From an uncultured Holdemanella sp. (GTDB lineage: Bacteria; Bacillota_I; Bacilli_A; Erysipelotrichales; Erysipelotrichaceae): a stretch of 64,000 bases of DNA. The notes beneath the pieces were generated by a model, which searched no databases, was not told the origin of the DNA, and saw only the letters and a program-made list of their open reading frames with translations. Shown here in pieces: positions 33,466 through 42,404 of the stretch. Numbering within the stretch: position 1 is the stretch's first letter; each line of letters starts with the position of its first letter. The DNA lies in the NCBI RefSeq assembly GCF_934772795.1, contig NZ_CAKVMR010000001.1, forward strand, positions 1 through 64,000. The letters run 5' to 3'. A program made the position numbers and the translations under genes.

Positions 33466-33644
33466 GTGAAAAGAGGTGACATCCAAAAATAAGACATAAA
33501 AAAGATCATGATTCCATAGGCTACTAAACTTAATAGAATCATGATCATCCACAAAAGCGTATATATATAAATATAGAAAGATGAGGCAAGCCCCAAAAAA
33601 ATATATATACGTCCTTATTATAACTTAATTGGGGCTAAAAGAAA
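33466..33644 (+). other. Structured leader of the AT-rich cassette
   Basis: GATCATGATTC (33504-33514) pairs perfectly with GAATCATGATC (33536-33546). AGCCCCAA (33589-33596) pairs perfectly with TTGGGGCT (33629-33636), ending 8 bases before ATG 33645. The second stem could hide or expose the start of the first gene. No credible ORF is seen. Confidence 0.5.
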
Positions 33645-33872
33645 ATGGAAAAAAATAAAGAATCTGAAATGTATGACAATATGGTAAAGAATATCGTAAA
33701 AAAGTACGGTGGCTTTCGTGAAAAAGACATCATGAAAAACCCCTATATTATTAGAAAAACCGAAACATGGAACAACGGGCACAAAGTGTTAAATATTATA
33801 GAAGAAAATACATGTGATTATCATAATAATAGTTTTAGTGTTGATCTAGTTACGAAAAAAATTTGCGGGTAA
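33645..33872 (+). CDS. Unknown protein, first gene of AT-rich cassette
   Basis: 75 residues, highly charged (MEKNKESEMYDNMVKNIVKK), no motif recognised. It has no Shine-Dalgarno, but the GGGGCT stem directly upstream may matter. Its A/T-heavy codons differ from the surrounding phage genes. Confidence 0.55.
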   Translation: MEKNKESEMYDNMVKNIVKKYGGFREKDIMKNPYIIRKTETWNNGHKVLNIIEENTCDYHNNSFSVDLVTKKICG

Positions 33873-33890
33873 TTTAGGGAGGCGCATAAC

Positions 33891-34763
33891 ATGAAAAAAT
33901 TTAATGAAATTATAAAAGATGTAAATAAGTCATATCAAACAATTAAAGAATTAGAAGAAAACATAAAAGAACTCCAAAACACATACTTAAATATCGTTAA
34001 TTTAAAAGAAAGACACGAAAAAAGAAAAGCTGTAGAAAATGATCTTGCAAGATTAGAAGAAAAAAAGAAAGACTTACAAATTACAATAAAAATCTTAAAT
34101 AGTAACGCAAAAATAGCACTATATAACGAAACTATGCCAACGGTGTTAGAAGCACTTGCAAAGTATAAAAATAAATCTTACGGCCCGAAAACAGAAGAAA
34201 AAATAAAAGATGAAATAAAAGAAAAAACAAATTGCAGCTTTTATATCAGCGAAAGATATGGATCACAAACATACCACATTATACCTTTAGAATTTAGTAA
34301 TAACAATTATAATATCGAGTGCGGTTCAAAATGCATAGACGGAAAACAAAAAAAGTTACTAGATGAAAATAAAATTCAAGTTCTAGAATTCAATGATCTT
34401 ACACTTTATTACACTAGTAAAGAATATATCGACAATATACCGAAACGAATAAAAGAGCTGAAAAAGCTTTATAAAAAAGCGTATGAAAAACAACAAGAGC
34501 TTGAAAAAATATGTAGTGAATACAATAATATAGCGGTTGGAAACATAAAAAATATATATAAAGATAATAATATATATATTCAAACATGGATATATAATAA
34601 GGGGTTGCTTATGATGATTAGTAGAAAGCAGCTTGACAATATGAGCACTTTACACGTGCTTATACTTGCGTTATTAAAAATATATATAGTCATATGCATT
34701 GACTTATTAATAGGCGGCATTATATTAGGTTTGTCATGTATTGTGTTGCCACTTATATATTAA
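33891..34763 (+). CDS. Coiled-coil protein with C-terminal membrane segments
   Basis: 290 residues. Residues 5-80 form a long coiled coil (IKELEENIKELQNTYL). The middle is Lys/Asn-rich with a second coil near 185-215. The last 45 residues are hydrophobic (LHVLILALLKIYIVICIDLL and GGIILGLSCIVLPLIY), suggesting two membrane helices. GGGAGGCG precedes ATG 33891. No family recognised. The membrane anchor and lysogenic position allow a superinfection or surface role, by inference only. Confidence 0.65.
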   Translation: MKKFNEIIKDVNKSYQTIKELEENIKELQNTYLNIVNLKERHEKRKAVENDLARLEEKKKDLQITIKILNSNAKIALYNETMPTVLEALAKYKNKSYGPKTEEKIKDEIKEKTNCSFYISERYGSQTYHIIPLEFSNNNYNIECGSKCIDGKQKKLLDENKIQVLEFNDLTLYYTSKEYIDNIPKRIKELKKLYKKAYEKQQELEKICSEYNNIAVGNIKNIYKDNNIYIQTWIYNKGLLMMISRKQLDNMSTLHVLILALLKIYIVICIDLLIGGIILGLSCIVLPLIY

Positions 34764-34791
34764 TAAATTGTAAATGAAAGGATGAAAGGAA

Positions 34792-35052
34792 ATGTTATTA
34801 AATAAAGATGAGCTAGCAGCAGTTAAAGACTGCTTAAAAAACTGGTGTAGTTTTGAAAACTATGGACTTATGTCTAGTTATAAAGTTAAAAATAGAAGTT
34901 TAATAATTTTAGATGATAATGATATAAATATAGATCGAAAAAATAGAGTTATTACTAAAAATAATAAAATCATATATAAATTGAAAATCAAACACTCTAT
35001 GAAAACGCATAAAATGATAATGCCTGAACTAATTGAAGTAAATAAAGGATGA
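34792..35052 (+). CDS. Unknown protein of AT-rich cassette
   Basis: 86 residues, very Lys/Asn/Ile rich. NKDELAAVKDCLKNWCSFEN at the start. AAAGGA precedes ATG 34792. It lies one after another with two similar-sized genes; all start with a segment resembling a substrate-binding face (C..W), but homology between them is not clear. Confidence 0.55.
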   Translation: MLLNKDELAAVKDCLKNWCSFENYGLMSSYKVKNRSLIILDDNDINIDRKNRVITKNNKIIYKLKIKHSMKTHKMIMPELIEVNKG

Positions 35053-35058
35053 TAAAAA

Positions 35059-35319
35059 ATGAGAAATAATATTATATATGATAATAATAAGCTACATTTA
35101 ATAGCTTTATGCGCTGGTAATTGGAATATGTACGCAAATAATAAATATATATATTATATAGCTAAAAATTTAAGTGCTAGTAGTGGCGTATATTGCGCAA
35201 CTTATAAATTTAAGAGTGTTTTATTACATAATGCCAGAGTAAAAAAAAGTAATATAATTCCTTTTGATTGGAATATAATAGATCATGATTTTTTTAAAAA
35301 GTTAGGAATAATAAAATGA
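35059..35319 (+). CDS. Unknown protein of AT-rich cassette
   Basis: 86 residues beginning MRNNIIYDNNKLHLIALCAG, with GGATG upstream. Same size and composition as the previous gene; no motif recognised. Confidence 0.55.
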   Translation: MRNNIIYDNNKLHLIALCAGNWNMYANNKYIYYIAKNLSASSGVYCATYKFKSVLLHNARVKKSNIIPFDWNIIDHDFFKKLGIIK

Positions 35320-35353
35320 TTGATTAATTACTTAAGAAAAAGGAGCAAAAGAA

Positions 35354-35710
35354 ATGACTAAAATATATATGAAAGATATTAAAAGTTTGTGTAGTTGTAT
35401 AGCTGGCTTAAGTTGTCAAACTATACGAACAAATGAAAAAGGCGCATTCAATAAAGGCTATATATATACATATACTATATATCCTTATGGCAATTGTATT
35501 ACATTTAGATTTATTGGGAATGATCATTGTACTTTTAATTCATATTCTAAAAAGTTTATGTTTGAGCAGCTTTTAAGATATTATAAAAAAGGCTTAAATA
35601 ATTGGATTGAATTATATAATAATGATAGTTTTAAAGCTAAAAGAGAAAAAAAGAGAATGAATCATTATATTAATAAATTAAATGAATTTGAAAGGCTGCT
35701 AAATGATTGA
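35354..35710 (+). CDS. Unknown protein of AT-rich cassette
   Basis: 118 residues, Tyr/Asn/Lys-rich, beginning MTKIYMKDIKSLCSCIAGLS with AAGGAG upstream. No motif recognised. Overlaps the next small gene by 8 bases. Confidence 0.55.
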   Translation: MTKIYMKDIKSLCSCIAGLSCQTIRTNEKGAFNKGYIYTYTIYPYGNCITFRFIGNDHCTFNSYSKKFMFEQLLRYYKKGLNNWIELYNNDSFKAKREKKRMNHYINKLNEFERLLND

Positions 35711-35825
35711 TCAGTTAACAACTATACTTGTATTTATTCTAATACTTGCGTTCATATTTAAGTATTATGTTTGGATTATATTATTATTTATCTTATTATT
35801 TATTATTATATATTTGCTTTGCTAG
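35703..35825 (+). CDS. Tiny single-helix membrane protein
   Basis: 40 residues: a short MIDQL head and an almost unbroken run of Ile, Leu and Phe with one KYY break. Overlaps the previous gene and ends inside the terminator stem. It may be a membrane-active peptide (toxin- or holin-like) but no family is recognised. Confidence 0.5.
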   Translation: MIDQLTTILVFILILAFIFKYYVWIILLFILLFIIIYLLC

Positions 35826-35856
35826 TTAAAACTTTAAATGTTTAACTAGCTTTTTT
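35821..35856 (+). terminator. Terminator of the AT-rich cassette
   Basis: GCTAGTTAAA (35821-35830) pairs perfectly with TTTAACTAGC (35841-35850), then six T. Confidence 0.9.
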
Positions 35857-36241
35857 ATTGTCTTTTTCTTTTTTCTTTCTTCTCTTTGCTGCTAAAACTA
35901 TTTACATGATCTTTATTGAATTGTCTATGGAATACATACATTGTATATTGTTGTGGTTGCTGCTAGTTTGAAAATCGCAACAAGAACGGACGACCCTACA
36001 CACCCCATGGCTTCCCTCTCGACCAAACCACATTTTTTACACCTAGCACTGCACATAACAGAGTGCTAACCAAATCATTAACCAACGCAAGTGATAAAAC
36101 CACCCCCTTTTTGAGATAAAATTTTTTGAAAAGTGATAATTTACGATTTGAAAAAAATGAGTTCATGTATTTTTGATACCTAAAACGTCCTCAAAGAAAT
36201 CATTTATAATGTAGGGAGGTAGAGAAAGAGAGGATTAATAA
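35857..36241 (+). other. Noncoding stretch before terminase; possible packaging site
   Basis: About 385 bases with no supported gene. The left part is T-rich. Bases 35980-36110 are unusually C-rich for this phage and contain a hairpin TAGCACT (36044-36050) / AGTGCTA (36062-36068). A TATAAT at 36205-36210 may be the -10 of the structural operon. cos or pac sites commonly lie just before terS, so this is the prime candidate, without direct proof. Confidence 0.35.
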
Positions 36242-36760
36242 ATGTCAAAGGCAAAGAGTGTTTCAGAATTAAAGCGTGAGGATGAAGCTAAAAGATTCTT
36301 TGACGAGTATTCAAAGAGTGGGAATATTACGAAGTCCATGCAAAAGATTCGTCCTGATTTAAGCGATAAGAGTGCTTATAACAAGGGATATAAGATATTA
36401 AACAGTCCTTTATTTAGGAATGTCATACATGAGAGGGTCAAAAAGAGAGACCAAAGAAGTGTTATGACAGTAGAGCAACGTAGGCAGTGGCTTAGCGATA
36501 ACATTCAAGACGAAGAAAAGGCTATGAAGGATAGACTAGGATGCTTAAAGGAATTGAATAGAATGGATGGCATTGGAAAGAGCAACATTTTAAATGTTGG
36601 AAGTGTAAATAATATTACTGTTGAACAGAAAAGAGCGATTGCAGAGGAAAGAATCAACGATATATTAGGTATTAATATGGGAAGTGAGTTTTTAGATGCC
36701 GAAGTAATAGAACACGAGGAGGACGAAGAAGAAGATGAGTGTGAAGAAGCAGACTCTTAG
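36242..36760 (+). CDS. terS: Terminase small subunit
   Basis: Recognises the packaging site and feeds DNA to the large subunit. 172 residues: N-terminal helix-turn-helix (SGNITKSMQKIRPDLSDKSA), central helices for oligomerisation and a very acidic C-terminus. Overlaps terL by 26 bases. AGAGAGG upstream of ATG 36242. Confidence 0.8.
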   Translation: MSKAKSVSELKREDEAKRFFDEYSKSGNITKSMQKIRPDLSDKSAYNKGYKILNSPLFRNVIHERVKKRDQRSVMTVEQRRQWLSDNIQDEEKAMKDRLGCLKELNRMDGIGKSNILNVGSVNNITVEQKRAIAEERINDILGINMGSEFLDAEVIEHEEDEEEDECEEADS

Positions 36761-38384
36761 TGTTACGGAACAGTATTTTAAGGATGTAGAGGACTTAAAG
36801 GAAGCTAAAGCTATTAATAAGAGCCAAGAAACTGTTGTACAGTTGCTTAAAGATGCTACCCCGAAGTATAAATTAAAGAACTGGACGAGAGGATATATCC
36901 CCGAGCATTACAAACGATTGAATGTTTCCAAACAAGAGGCTTTCAGACTTGCGGTTATCGGTGCAAGAGAGGCTTTAACGTATTTTCAAGTCAATCTTCA
37001 CTTTACACAAGCTATGTTGTTCGGTGCAGTTGTAGAGGGGTACGACACTATTTACGCTATTACTACTTCTCAGTATGGCAAAAGTTGGACTTTAGGCATG
37101 ATTGCTATTTATCGCGCATATAAAGGACATCAAGTACGAATTGCGGCCGCAACTGGAGAAACTGCGACTATCATCATGTCAAAAGTTATTGGGCATTTAC
37201 AAGATGCAGACGAATCAATTCAGAGTTCTGTATTAGATTCAGGAAACAAGATTGAGAAATTACAGACTTCTACTTCCAAAACTAAGATTTCCTTCAAGGG
37301 TGGAGGATGCGTAGAAATCGTTACATTAGGTGGAAACAGTGTAGACCCGAAGAAAAACAACAACGCTATCGGTAAGGGTGGAGATTATATAATTGACGAA
37401 GCTGCCCAAGTCAGTGAAGATGCGTATGCCGAGATAGGACGAAGGGAATTTTCAAGTGTTGACGGGTCAAAAGAACTCGAAATCGCTATTTCCAACCCCC
37501 ACAAACGAGGAGAGTTCTACGATTGCATGACAAACGACAAATATCCCGAAGGAACATTAGTTGTTTGGATGGATGTACGCACTGCATACGAAGAAGATCG
37601 TATGAAAAGTGCATCTCAGATACTAAATTCACATTTTTACAAGAATAGAAGTACTTGCCAACGCTATTTAGTATGCGAATTAGAGGAATTTTCAGACGAA
37701 AGTATGTTCAAAACCATGACTTTAGACGATGATAAAGCCGAAAATTCTTATAAAAAGCGTTTTTTCTTAGGTATTGACTCGGCTTATACAGGAAAAGACG
37801 GTATAGATGTTGCTTTATGCTCTCAAAATAGATATGGAAACTGTAAAATCGAGACAATTTACAATCTAAAAGAGGGTGTTTGGGTGCAAGGAGTCACATC
37901 TGAGAAGATTATTGCCAAGATTGTTAAGATTATTGAGACATTAAACATCAAATATGTTTGTGTTGACGTTGGTTTCGGTACTTGGTTGACCGAAGGATTG
38001 TCAAAATACTCAGATAAGCTAGGATTTATCCTTGAGGGTGTCAATTTCCAAGGAGGGCCAACAAAAACACGTATCAAGGCAAGACATTACAGTGCAGTAT
38101 ATGCATTTAATTTAAGAGCAGAAATGTATCTAGACTTTCAACAGCTAATGGATAGTAAGAAATTGACTTTTACAACGGAAGTTGCCAAAAGATTGAAACC
38201 TGAATTGCTTGCTACAAGGACTGTATCGAAAAACAATAAGAAGATAGCCATTATTCCTAAAGAGGAGATAAAACAACGCTTAGGACACTCTCCTGATGCC
38301 CTAGATTCCTCAGTACTTTCTGTCCGCAGTTGTTTAATGTATAATCTAAGCGGTGAAATACTTGCGTATGCAGAGAACGATTAG
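36735..38384 (+). CDS. terL: Terminase large subunit
   Basis: Packaging motor: ATPase and nuclease. 549 residues. Walker A-like TTSQYGKSWT near residue 115, Walker B YIIDEAAQ near 218; nuclease domain from about 340 with FFLGIDSAYTGKDG, YVCVDVGFGTW and the C-terminal HSPDALDS aspartates. Length and layout are normal. Confidence 0.93.
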   Translation: MSVKKQTLSVTEQYFKDVEDLKEAKAINKSQETVVQLLKDATPKYKLKNWTRGYIPEHYKRLNVSKQEAFRLAVIGAREALTYFQVNLHFTQAMLFGAVVEGYDTIYAITTSQYGKSWTLGMIAIYRAYKGHQVRIAAATGETATIIMSKVIGHLQDADESIQSSVLDSGNKIEKLQTSTSKTKISFKGGGCVEIVTLGGNSVDPKKNNNAIGKGGDYIIDEAAQVSEDAYAEIGRREFSSVDGSKELEIAISNPHKRGEFYDCMTNDKYPEGTLVVWMDVRTAYEEDRMKSASQILNSHFYKNRSTCQRYLVCELEEFSDESMFKTMTLDDDKAENSYKKRFFLGIDSAYTGKDGIDVALCSQNRYGNCKIETIYNLKEGVWVQGVTSEKIIAKIVKIIETLNIKYVCVDVGFGTWLTEGLSKYSDKLGFILEGVNFQGGPTKTRIKARHYSAVYAFNLRAEMYLDFQQLMDSKKLTFTTEVAKRLKPELLATRTVSKNNKKIAIIPKEEIKQRLGHSPDALDSSVLSVRSCLMYNLSGEILAYAEND

Positions 38385-38395
38385 GAGGTGCTAAT

Positions 38396-39817
38396 TTGAG
38401 TCGAAGAACAAAGAAAAGACAAAAGGATAGAGTTAAACTAGCATCCAATACCTATGTGTCAACTAACATTTCGCACAATATTCACAGTTCTAATGCAGAA
38501 ACCGAAGCCGAAAAGGTCATGGAAGCTATGTTAAACTGCAATTCAGATTGCATCAACGGATTTGTAAAGACAAACTTTAATAATCAGTTTGATGAGATTG
38601 ATTGGATGATAGACAATCTACCAACGCTACCATACGTTATCGGTAAGGTTATTGACTTTATATTCTCAAACGGCATCACAACGGGTGACGAGAACTTAGA
38701 CAAAGATGTTCTTATGCCATTCCTTTACAGACAAAACGCACAAGGTGTCACGAACTATTCTGTACTTCAAAATGCTATTATGCAGTCCTTATTGTATGGA
38801 AAGTGTGGTATTCGTTGGCTAGATGAAGAAAAAGGAATTATCACAGAGAATTATCGCAACTATGTTTCCATCGTTCGTGAAGATGATGAACATAAAGGAT
38901 TTAGAGTTCCTGTTTGTTATGCCATGTCGGCAAACGATAAAGAACCTATCTCATTAGGAACAAAAGAAATCGACTTTGACGAAGCATTATTCCTTCAAAC
39001 AGGCAAACTAATGTCCAAAGACGGAACGATCATTGTAGAAATACCTGATAATTTCTGCAATTTAAGAAACGGAACAGACCATGAGAATGGATTATCGTGT
39101 TTATTACGTGATAAACAACGTCTAAAGCTATTAGGTGCGGTTTACGAGCGTTTAAATTACGATATTCAGTATGATGGCCCAGGACGTTTGATTTTTTGGC
39201 TAAAAGATGGATTTGCCAAGGGAGATACGATTGATTTATCGGCTTCACAAGTTTTAGACGAATCATCAAGTTCTAAAGCAGACAGAGCCGACAAAGCAAG
39301 AATTGAAGCTAAACGCTTAGGACAAGAAATCAGAAATTCAAAATCAGACAATGTAATCCTTGCAAGTTCTATTTTCGATAAAATGGACCACTTGCCTCGT
39401 GTTACAAAAGGTACAGAGTTCTTAGAATACCTTCAAATGAAGGAAGGTTCTATTATTTGTCAGTGTTTCGGTCTTACTCCTGAATTAATTGGTTTAGGGG
39501 ATGTATCAGGAAACGTATCTATGGAAAGAATCATAGATAATGCCATGACAAATACAATCGTACCAATGCGAGAGAGGTTCGCCACTCAGATTTCTCCTAT
39601 GTTAAGTGAGAAATTAGGTGTACCGAAGGTTTATTTTGATAAATACGAATTGAAAGAACAACAAGACAAGTCTGCAAAGACATATAAATTGGCATTGTCA
39701 GTTACTCAAATCGTAGGTGCTATTGTCAACGGAGCAGAACAGTTAGACAAGGGCACAAAGAATCAGATGATGGAATCACTTGTTAGAATGATGGATTCTA
39801 TCGAAAAAACGCTATAG
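38396..39817 (+). CDS. Portal protein
   Basis: Dodecameric channel at the capsid vertex. 473 residues from TTG 38396, with GGAGGTG upstream. Contains the typical portal core with WMIDNLPTLPYVIGKVIDFI, a GKCGIRWL strand and the C-terminal CFGLTPELIGLGD segment. Position directly after terL supports the call. Confidence 0.85.
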   Translation: MSRRTKKRQKDRVKLASNTYVSTNISHNIHSSNAETEAEKVMEAMLNCNSDCINGFVKTNFNNQFDEIDWMIDNLPTLPYVIGKVIDFIFSNGITTGDENLDKDVLMPFLYRQNAQGVTNYSVLQNAIMQSLLYGKCGIRWLDEEKGIITENYRNYVSIVREDDEHKGFRVPVCYAMSANDKEPISLGTKEIDFDEALFLQTGKLMSKDGTIIVEIPDNFCNLRNGTDHENGLSCLLRDKQRLKLLGAVYERLNYDIQYDGPGRLIFWLKDGFAKGDTIDLSASQVLDESSSSKADRADKARIEAKRLGQEIRNSKSDNVILASSIFDKMDHLPRVTKGTEFLEYLQMKEGSIICQCFGLTPELIGLGDVSGNVSMERIIDNAMTNTIVPMRERFATQISPMLSEKLGVPKVYFDKYELKEQQDKSAKTYKLALSVTQIVGAIVNGAEQLDKGTKNQMMESLVRMMDSIEKTL

Positions 39818-39834
39818 CGAGAGGAGAAAATAAA

Positions 39835-40422
39835 ATGGAAATGGATATTTTAAAAAGTATCTTATCTGAAAATGAGGTAACACCATTAGGAAGTTTAAAC
39901 GGAACTCCTATTTATTCATTTGAAGATGCACAGAGAATCAACAAGATTGGATTGGTTAAAGAGAAAATCCAAGGTAAAGAGGTTGAATTTGGTGAAAGAC
40001 CTATGCGACCTGACGGATTAGGCTATTTAGAAACAAAAACCAATGCAATCGCAGTTCCTACTTCTTTCTTTGAGAACAGATACAGAAAAGTTGAAGTAAA
40101 AGAAAAAATTGTTGATGAAAAAACGAAGAAAGAAAAAGAAGTTGTTAAAGATGTATATTACGAAGTTGTAACAGACTACAGAGCTTGCAAAGAACAAGCT
40201 AGTGGACGTGTATATACAACTACAATTCCTGTATATCAGATTGGAGCTAAGAAAGATTCAAAAAGGAATGCTGATTTATTCTTAATTGGTCAAAGAAATA
40301 TTTCAGATACAGATTTCATAAACGAGTTCAAAGGTAAATTGGACAAAGAATCAATGGTCAAGATTTATAAATTGATTGGTAATAAGCCAACAAGACAAGT
40401 AGAAGATAAATTAGAGTTTTAA
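39835..40422 (+). CDS. Phage structural-region protein, unknown
   Basis: 195 residues, beta-rich and Lys/Glu-rich in the middle (VDEKTKKEKEVVKDVYYE). GAGGAG upstream of ATG 39835. Lies between portal and protease where minor head or single-strand-binding-like proteins can occur. No family recognised. Confidence 0.55.
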   Translation: MEMDILKSILSENEVTPLGSLNGTPIYSFEDAQRINKIGLVKEKIQGKEVEFGERPMRPDGLGYLETKTNAIAVPTSFFENRYRKVEVKEKIVDEKTKKEKEVVKDVYYEVVTDYRACKEQASGRVYTTTIPVYQIGAKKDSKRNADLFLIGQRNISDTDFINEFKGKLDKESMVKIYKLIGNKPTRQVEDKLEF

Positions 40423-40447
40423 TTAGAAGTAAAAAGTAGAAGAAAAC

Positions 40448-40533
40448 AAGGCAATATTTGGAAATAAACAAAAGGTATAAACAGTTTTCACTGTCTATAT
40501 ATATTTTTGCATATTTCGAGGTATTGCCTTTTT
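40448..40533 (+). other. Long hairpin between head genes (attenuator or processing site)
   Basis: AAGGCAATA (40448-40456) pairs perfectly with TATTGCCTT (40522-40530), followed by TTT. Inside the loop a small ACAG/CTGT hairpin is visible. It resembles a weak terminator or an RNase III site that could set the ratio of upstream to downstream gene products. Confidence 0.5.
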
Positions 40534-40563
40534 ATATGCAAAACAACGAAAGGAGATACATAA

Positions 40564-40857
40564 ATGTCAATTAAACGTAGTTTCACTGTAAAAATCACTT
40601 TTAAAGAAGGGTACGGAGACCCTATCACTTTAACAGGAAAAGATGCAACTGCTTTTAACACTGCTTGGCATAACAAAATGTTAGACCAAGACGGAGCTAT
40701 CGGATTTGAATGGCCGGTTATTACTACTACAGGTGAAAAACCTAATGTAAAAACAGTAACAACTTATACTTCATTCTTATTCTGTAATGTAGCAAAAGTA
40801 GAACGCTCAGAACAAACAGAAACAAAGTATACAGACGATCAATGCCATGATGCTTAG
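40564..40857 (+). CDS. Small phage protein, unknown
   Basis: 97 residues, beta-rich (SFTVKITFKEGYGDPITL). AAAGGAG upstream of ATG 40564. First gene after the long hairpin. No family recognised; possibly a capsid decoration or accessory protein. Confidence 0.55.
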   Translation: MSIKRSFTVKITFKEGYGDPITLTGKDATAFNTAWHNKMLDQDGAIGFEWPVITTTGEKPNVKTVTTYTSFLFCNVAKVERSEQTETKYTDDQCHDA

Positions 40858-40868
40858 AAGGAGAGACC

Positions 40869-41309
40869 ATGCAGAACAACGTACAAACTATTAACGGTGT
40901 TACTTGGTTCGATTCCCTAGAAGAAAGAAATGCTTTCTTAAAACAAAATGGCAGACATGAGTTCGTATTGGAAAAAGCAGCATACAATGCAAAGCAGTAT
41001 TTAATGCTTCTTGATGTTATCGAAGAAAAAACGCAAATTGACGTTTATTCAAAATTGGATAGCGGTACTTTGCTATACGGGTATGTAGTTCTTGAGCCTA
41101 AACAGAAATACAAGATTCCCGAAGATAAAGTCTTGTTAGAAGCACTTAGAAATAAAACTATCCAAAAGAGATATGATTCAACAATGGAGCAAATCTTAAA
41201 GGAAGCTAAAATTCCATACGAAGTCAGAAAATGTAATTCATGTGGGGGAAGAATTCAAAAATTATTCTATAAGCCAGTAATCGTAGTAGAAACGGAGACT
41301 AAGAAATAA
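40869..41309 (+). CDS. Phage protein with C-terminal zinc knuckle
   Basis: 146 residues. YLMLLDVIEEKTQID and a CNSCGGR motif near the C-terminus. Overlaps the next start by one base (TAATG). No family recognised. Confidence 0.5.
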   Translation: MQNNVQTINGVTWFDSLEERNAFLKQNGRHEFVLEKAAYNAKQYLMLLDVIEEKTQIDVYSKLDSGTLLYGYVVLEPKQKYKIPEDKVLLEALRNKTIQKRYDSTMEQILKEAKIPYEVRKCNSCGGRIQKLFYKPVIVVETETKK

Positions 41310-42394
41310 TGCCACAAAAGAAGATTCCAACATATGTAACAAGCATTAAAGATAGCCTTGAACGTAGAAAAAAAGGCAAAGCATTTTATGACAATGCAAT
41401 CACTTTATCGAACGTAGATAAAGAAAACCATTATGTCAGTGTGAACCTATCATCAGGGTACGTAGAAAACAAGCCTACACGTCTTATTGACGAGGGGGCA
41501 ATAACGTATGAGAGCGGAGATGATATTCGTCTATACATCAAAAAAGGGGCAGTACAAGCGTTCTACGATAGCTTGAGTTCTGATTATGTAGGATATATCA
41601 ATCTAGCACACATTGACATTACATCACTCCCTTTAAATTTAGGTACATGGACTAAAGATGATTTAACAGTTGTCGATATTGGGGATGGAAGAAAAGGTCT
41701 TGATGTAAACGTCAAACTAAACAGGGAATTGCACATTGTGCAAGATTTATTGAAACAAGAAATACCATTGTGTATTAGTGCAGAACTGAGAGGAACACTC
41801 GATTTTGAATCGTCATTCAAATTTAATGCACCTTTCTACAACGAAATCGAGATTGCTGGTTTCTCAGTTGTTGCAAACCCCGCCAATGTAAACAGTACAG
41901 GCGAAAATTTGAACAGTAAAGGAGACTCAGAAATGAACCTATGGGAAAAGATTTTAAAGTTGAGTTCTGAAAACAAAGAAGAAAAGAAGAATGAAGCTTT
42001 AGAAAAAGAGGAAGAAAAAGAAGAAAAAGAACCTTCTAAAGAAGAAAAAACACCTGAAAGTAAAGAAGAAGGAGCAGAAAACAAAGAAGAAGCTAAAAAA
42101 GGCGAAGAAACATTAGAAACTGTTGAAATGTCTAAGGATGACATGGAAAAAATCAACAAATTCATGGATGCCTTTGAAGCTTTAAGCGCAAAAGTTGAAG
42201 CATTAGAACAAGAAAATGCCGAATTAAAAGAAAAATTAAAAAGTTCTAAGAAAGAAAAAACAGAATTTGAAAAGAAAGCAGAAAGCACATTAGACAGATT
42301 GTCTAGTTTGATCTCAGGACAAGCTAACGATAAAGAAAAGAAAGAAGAAAAATTAGCTTCTACTTCTAAAGTTAGCGGAGATATGTGGGGATAG
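41309..42394 (+). CDS. Prohead protease fused to scaffold
   Basis: 361 residues. Residues about 20-200 look like an HK97-type serine protease: INLAHIDITSLPLN carries the likely catalytic His, CISAELRG the Ser, and EIAGFSVVANPANV is the family's substrate strand. Residues 209-361 are a highly charged Glu/Lys coiled coil typical of scaffolding. Located directly before the major capsid. An internal ATG with its own ribosome site (41933) suggests that scaffold is also made alone. Confidence 0.8.
   Translation: MPQKKIPTYVTSIKDSLERRKKGKAFYDNAITLSNVDKENHYVSVNLSSGYVENKPTRLIDEGAITYESGDDIRLYIKKGAVQAFYDSLSSDYVGYINLAHIDITSLPLNLGTWTKDDLTVVDIGDGRKGLDVNVKLNRELHIVQDLLKQEIPLCISAELRGTLDFESSFKFNAPFYNEIEIAGFSVVANPANVNSTGENLNSKGDSEMNLWEKILKLSSENKEEKKNEALEKEEEKEEKEPSKEEKTPESKEEGAENKEEAKKGEETLETVEMSKDDMEKINKFMDAFEALSAKVEALEQENAELKEKLKSSKKEKTEFEKKAESTLDRLSSLISGQANDKEKKEEKLASTSKVSGDMWG
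41933..42394 (+). CDS. Nested scaffold protein (internal start)
   Basis: In-frame ATG 41933 with AAAGGAG about 9 bases upstream lies exactly at the border between protease and scaffold domains. It would give a 153-residue Glu/Lys-rich coiled-coil protein, a lambda C/Nu3-like arrangement. Supported by the ribosome site and position, not by any direct evidence. Confidence 0.5.
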   Translation: MNLWEKILKLSSENKEEKKNEALEKEEEKEEKEPSKEEKTPESKEEGAENKEEAKKGEETLETVEMSKDDMEKINKFMDAFEALSAKVEALEQENAELKEKLKSSKKEKTEFEKKAESTLDRLSSLISGQANDKEKKEEKLASTSKVSGDMWG

Positions 42395-42404
42395 GAGGTA
42401 AACC

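Noticed and set aside
33259..33596. Two - strand frames of 97 and 83 codons
   Set aside because: They run across the iterons, operator and promoter; composition is that of AT-rich noncoding DNA.
36173..36210. TTGATA and TATAAT as a full promoter for the structural genes
   Set aside because: Spacing of 26 bases is too long; only the TATAAT is kept as a weak candidate.
41836..42288. 150-codon - strand frame opposite the scaffold
   Set aside because: Ser/Phe-rich shadow of the Glu/Lys codons of the scaffold.
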